Below are positions 6,928 to 7,919 of a stretch of DNA of 7,919 nucleotides, piece by piece. Position numbers and translations under genes: made by a program. The first letter of the stretch is position 1; every line of letters begins with the position of its first letter. The stretch covers positions 1 to 7,919 of the forward strand of contig DASVES010000518.1 of NCBI GenBank assembly GCA_036380435.1. The letters run 5' to 3'. Origin of the DNA: DASQDT01 sp036380435 (GTDB lineage: Bacteria > Acidobacteriota > Blastocatellia > Pyrinomonadales > Pyrinomonadaceae). Under the pieces are notes generated by a model. The model saw only the letters and a list, made by a program, of their open reading frames with translations, was not told the origin of the DNA and made no database searches.

Positions 6928-6942
6928 GCCAACGCGTTAGGA
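6928..6942. repeat. Short core-site-like palindrome
   Basis: GCCAACGCGTTAGGA contains the near-palindrome CCAACGCGTTAGG; read on the minus strand, CCTAAC and GTTGG boxes lie only two bases apart. It sits 19 bases after the stop of the secreted-protein gene and just upstream of the small minus-strand ORF, where a preceding cassette boundary would fall. In addition, GCGTT (6860-6864) and GGCAATG (6871-6877) can pair with AACGC (6931-6935) and CATTGCC (6924-6930), leaving a 6-base bulge. It may be a collapsed attC or a chance palindrome. Confidence 0.3.
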
Positions 6943-6960
6943 AAATGCAGGGGGCGGATT

Positions 6961-7650
6961 TTAGGAGTTGTCCTTCAGGACATTAATGAACGGCAACTCT
7001 TCAACTCGTCGGTAGACGGGAGGAGCATCGTCATCGGATTGAGAAAGCATCGTTGAGCAGTTCACTATCCTGCGCCTGCGCCTCTCGGTACTCATACACT
7101 GCATCCTTGTCTGCAACACGCTTCCCTTGGCGTCGTAAAACGTCCCCTTCACGACCTCGCCGTCTATGCCGTCTATGCCAAACTCAACCCGGATTTTCGC
7201 CAGTGACCCATCATCTCGAAAGTAATAGGTGACGATCCGCGCGCCTCCGTGAAAATACCGGTCCGGCTCAACCCGCACTAATACTACCTTCCCATTCCTT
7301 ATCCACACCTCAGCGCCGTCGTAGGCTGTAATATCGGGACGCTTCAGTGCCGCAGATTCTCTTGCCTTACGAGTTGGGAACTCCTCCCAAGATCGCGGTG
7401 CGTCGTGGGGAATGGGATAGGTCTCCTGATTTATAGAAATAAGATTGCCGAAGATCCGGGCTCGATTGGGATTGCGTTTCTTAAATGCTTCCAACCTCTT
7501 GGCGTAAGCCTCAATGGAGTTGAGGGATCGAGAATTCAGCGCCGACTGCGCCACGGACGGGGCTAGGCCCGTTGCCGCAGTGGCAGGTGGCGACGTGACT
7601 ACCAGAAGTGCCCAGATAACCGGCACGATTGCGATGAACATCTTTCTCAT
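6961..7650 (-). CDS. Secreted protein of unknown function
   Basis: This is a 229-residue protein with a Sec signal peptide: MRK, then a hydrophobic core (about 5-18) and SPPATA-AT, giving likely cleavage after residue 25 or 26. The mature part is charged and polar. Its centre (about 112-182) looks like beta-strand repeats of the form 'VTYYFRDDGSLAKIRVEF' and 'GTFYDAKGSVLQT', a style common in short secreted proteins that describe no known enzyme. Two cysteines (C185, C198) flank an Arg cluster (R190-R194) and could form a disulfide. The ATG at 7650 is preferred over one at 7680 because AGGAG occurs 7 bases (7658-7662) and again 2 bases (7653-7657) upstream. A 9-base in-frame tandem repeat gives GIDGID at 159-164. 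Codon use (AGA, GTA, CTA, many A/T third positions) differs sharply from the plus-strand operon, suggesting separate origin. I do not recognise the family. Confidence 0.75.
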   Translation of the reverse strand: MRKMFIAIVPVIWALLVVTSPPATAATGLAPSVAQSALNSRSLNSIEAYAKRLEAFKKRNPNRARIFGNLISINQETYPIPHDAPRSWEEFPTRKARESAALKRPDITAYDGAEVWIRNGKVVLVRVEPDRYFHGGARIVTYYFRDDGSLAKIRVEFGIDGIDGEVVKGTFYDAKGSVLQTRMQCMSTERRRRRIVNCSTMLSQSDDDAPPVYRRVEELPFINVLKDNS

Positions 7651-7652
7651 TA

Positions 7653-7662
7653 CTCCTCTCCT
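7653..7662 (-). promoter_or_regulatory. Tandem Shine-Dalgarno for the secreted-protein gene
   Basis: On the minus strand two AGGAG motifs stand back to back immediately before ATG 7650, at spacings of 7 and 2 bases. The distal one fits the ATG at 7650; the proximal one fits the internal ATG at 7641 (spacing 11) less well. This supports the start at 7650. Confidence 0.65.
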
Positions 7663-7800
7663 CTTTGGTGGGCGGATCACCCTCGTTGCCCTTTCGAAGC
7701 TCGATCCTCTTCAAAAACTGCTTGTCTGTTTCTCGCGCCCAAATGTTCGCGAGCCAACCCTCATCTTGGAGTGCAGTCGATCTCAAAACATTTCAGCATC

Positions 7801-7919
7801 TCACCGCCGCTCGACTCTCACCAGATATTGCCCCGGCGCAGCCATTGCGCCCTCTTCGCTCAGCAAGTCCAGTTTGAACGTGTAATCGCCGGGGTTGAGC
7901 AGTCTTGCTGGAACATGAA
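7801..7919 (-). CDS. C-terminal end of an unidentified protein, truncated by the window edge
   Basis: On the minus strand, 38 codons run from the right edge to a TGA at 7801-7803. The protein end contains RLLNPGDYTFKLDLLSEEG, then APGQYLVRVERR. The 'L.PGDYTFKLDL...YLVRVER' pattern, alternating hydrophobic and polar, resembles the terminal beta-strands of a secreted or surface beta-sandwich domain. The frame has coding character, while the two other minus-strand frames hit stops or give Arg/Cys-rich nonsense. It lies 150 bases upstream of the secreted-protein gene and in the same direction, so the two may be co-transcribed. The intervening 150 bases hold the tandem Shine-Dalgarno and nothing else I can name. 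Confidence 0.5.
   Translation of the reverse strand, partial: HVPARLLNPGDYTFKLDLLSEEGAMAAPGQYLVRVERR

Noticed and set aside
6968..6980. GTCCT-TC-AGGAC palindrome at the 3' end of the secreted-protein gene
   Set aside because: It lies within coding sequence, has a 2-base loop and no T-run; likely chance.
7732..7753. CTCGCG/CGCGAG hairpin with 10-base loop upstream of the secreted-protein gene
   Set aside because: The stem is only 6 bp with no T-run, too weak to call a terminator or operator.
7511..7786. Minus-strand frame from 7786 overlapping the secreted-protein gene
   Set aside because: It lacks a ribosome site, overlaps the signal-peptide gene in another frame and ends in low-quality sequence. 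Its first part (GWLANIWARETDKQFLKRIE) has some coding look, so a gene remnant is not fully excluded.
7514..7885. Plus-strand frame of 123 codons
   Set aside because: It is antisense to the secreted protein's signal peptide and to the truncated gene at the right edge, and has no ribosome site or recognisable domain.

Overview
The window is G+C-rich chromosomal DNA for about its first 6.7 kb. It suggests a free-living bacterium of the Acidobacteriota, possibly Blastocatellia. That guess rests on gene style and on an actinobacterial-type cell-wall gene set in a high-GC, apparently Gram-negative background. No marker gene is present to prove it.

Positions 1-6686 (plus strand) read as one co-directional cluster: the 3' end of a class B penicillin-binding transpeptidase; a RodA/FtsW (SEDS) glycosyltransferase; a membrane-anchored PP2C Ser/Thr phosphatase; a membrane-anchored Hanks-type Ser/Thr kinase; and a DUF3662-like + FHA phosphothreonine-reading protein. 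These are the parts of the actinobacterial fhaA-fhaB-pstP-rodA-pbpA-pknA-pknB locus in a different order. The SEDS/PBP pair would polymerise and cross-link peptidoglycan. The kinase and phosphatase would set the phosphorylation state of wall-growth proteins, and the FHA protein would read phosphothreonines. The kinase carries an outer SH3b-like domain where PknB has PASTA repeats. The phosphatase carries an outer TPR-like helical domain.

The gap between the transpeptidase and rodA (738-826) is almost filled by a hairpin of four 7-base repeats facing four inverted copies. It ends 6 bases before the rodA start codon.

From 6687 the character changes. A long imperfect palindrome resembling an integron attC site (6681-6770) abuts the FHA stop codon. 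On the minus strand it is preceded, 5 bases upstream, by the stop of a 45-codon ORF (6776-6913), and before that by a short core-site-like palindrome. This is the layout of a small integron-type gene cassette lying against the operon end. Further right are two minus-strand genes with lower G+C and relaxed codon use: a secreted protein of unknown function (6961-7650) and the last 38 codons of a gene entering from the right edge (7801-7919).

No tRNA, rRNA, CRISPR array or transposase gene was seen, and no clear sigma-70-type promoter.
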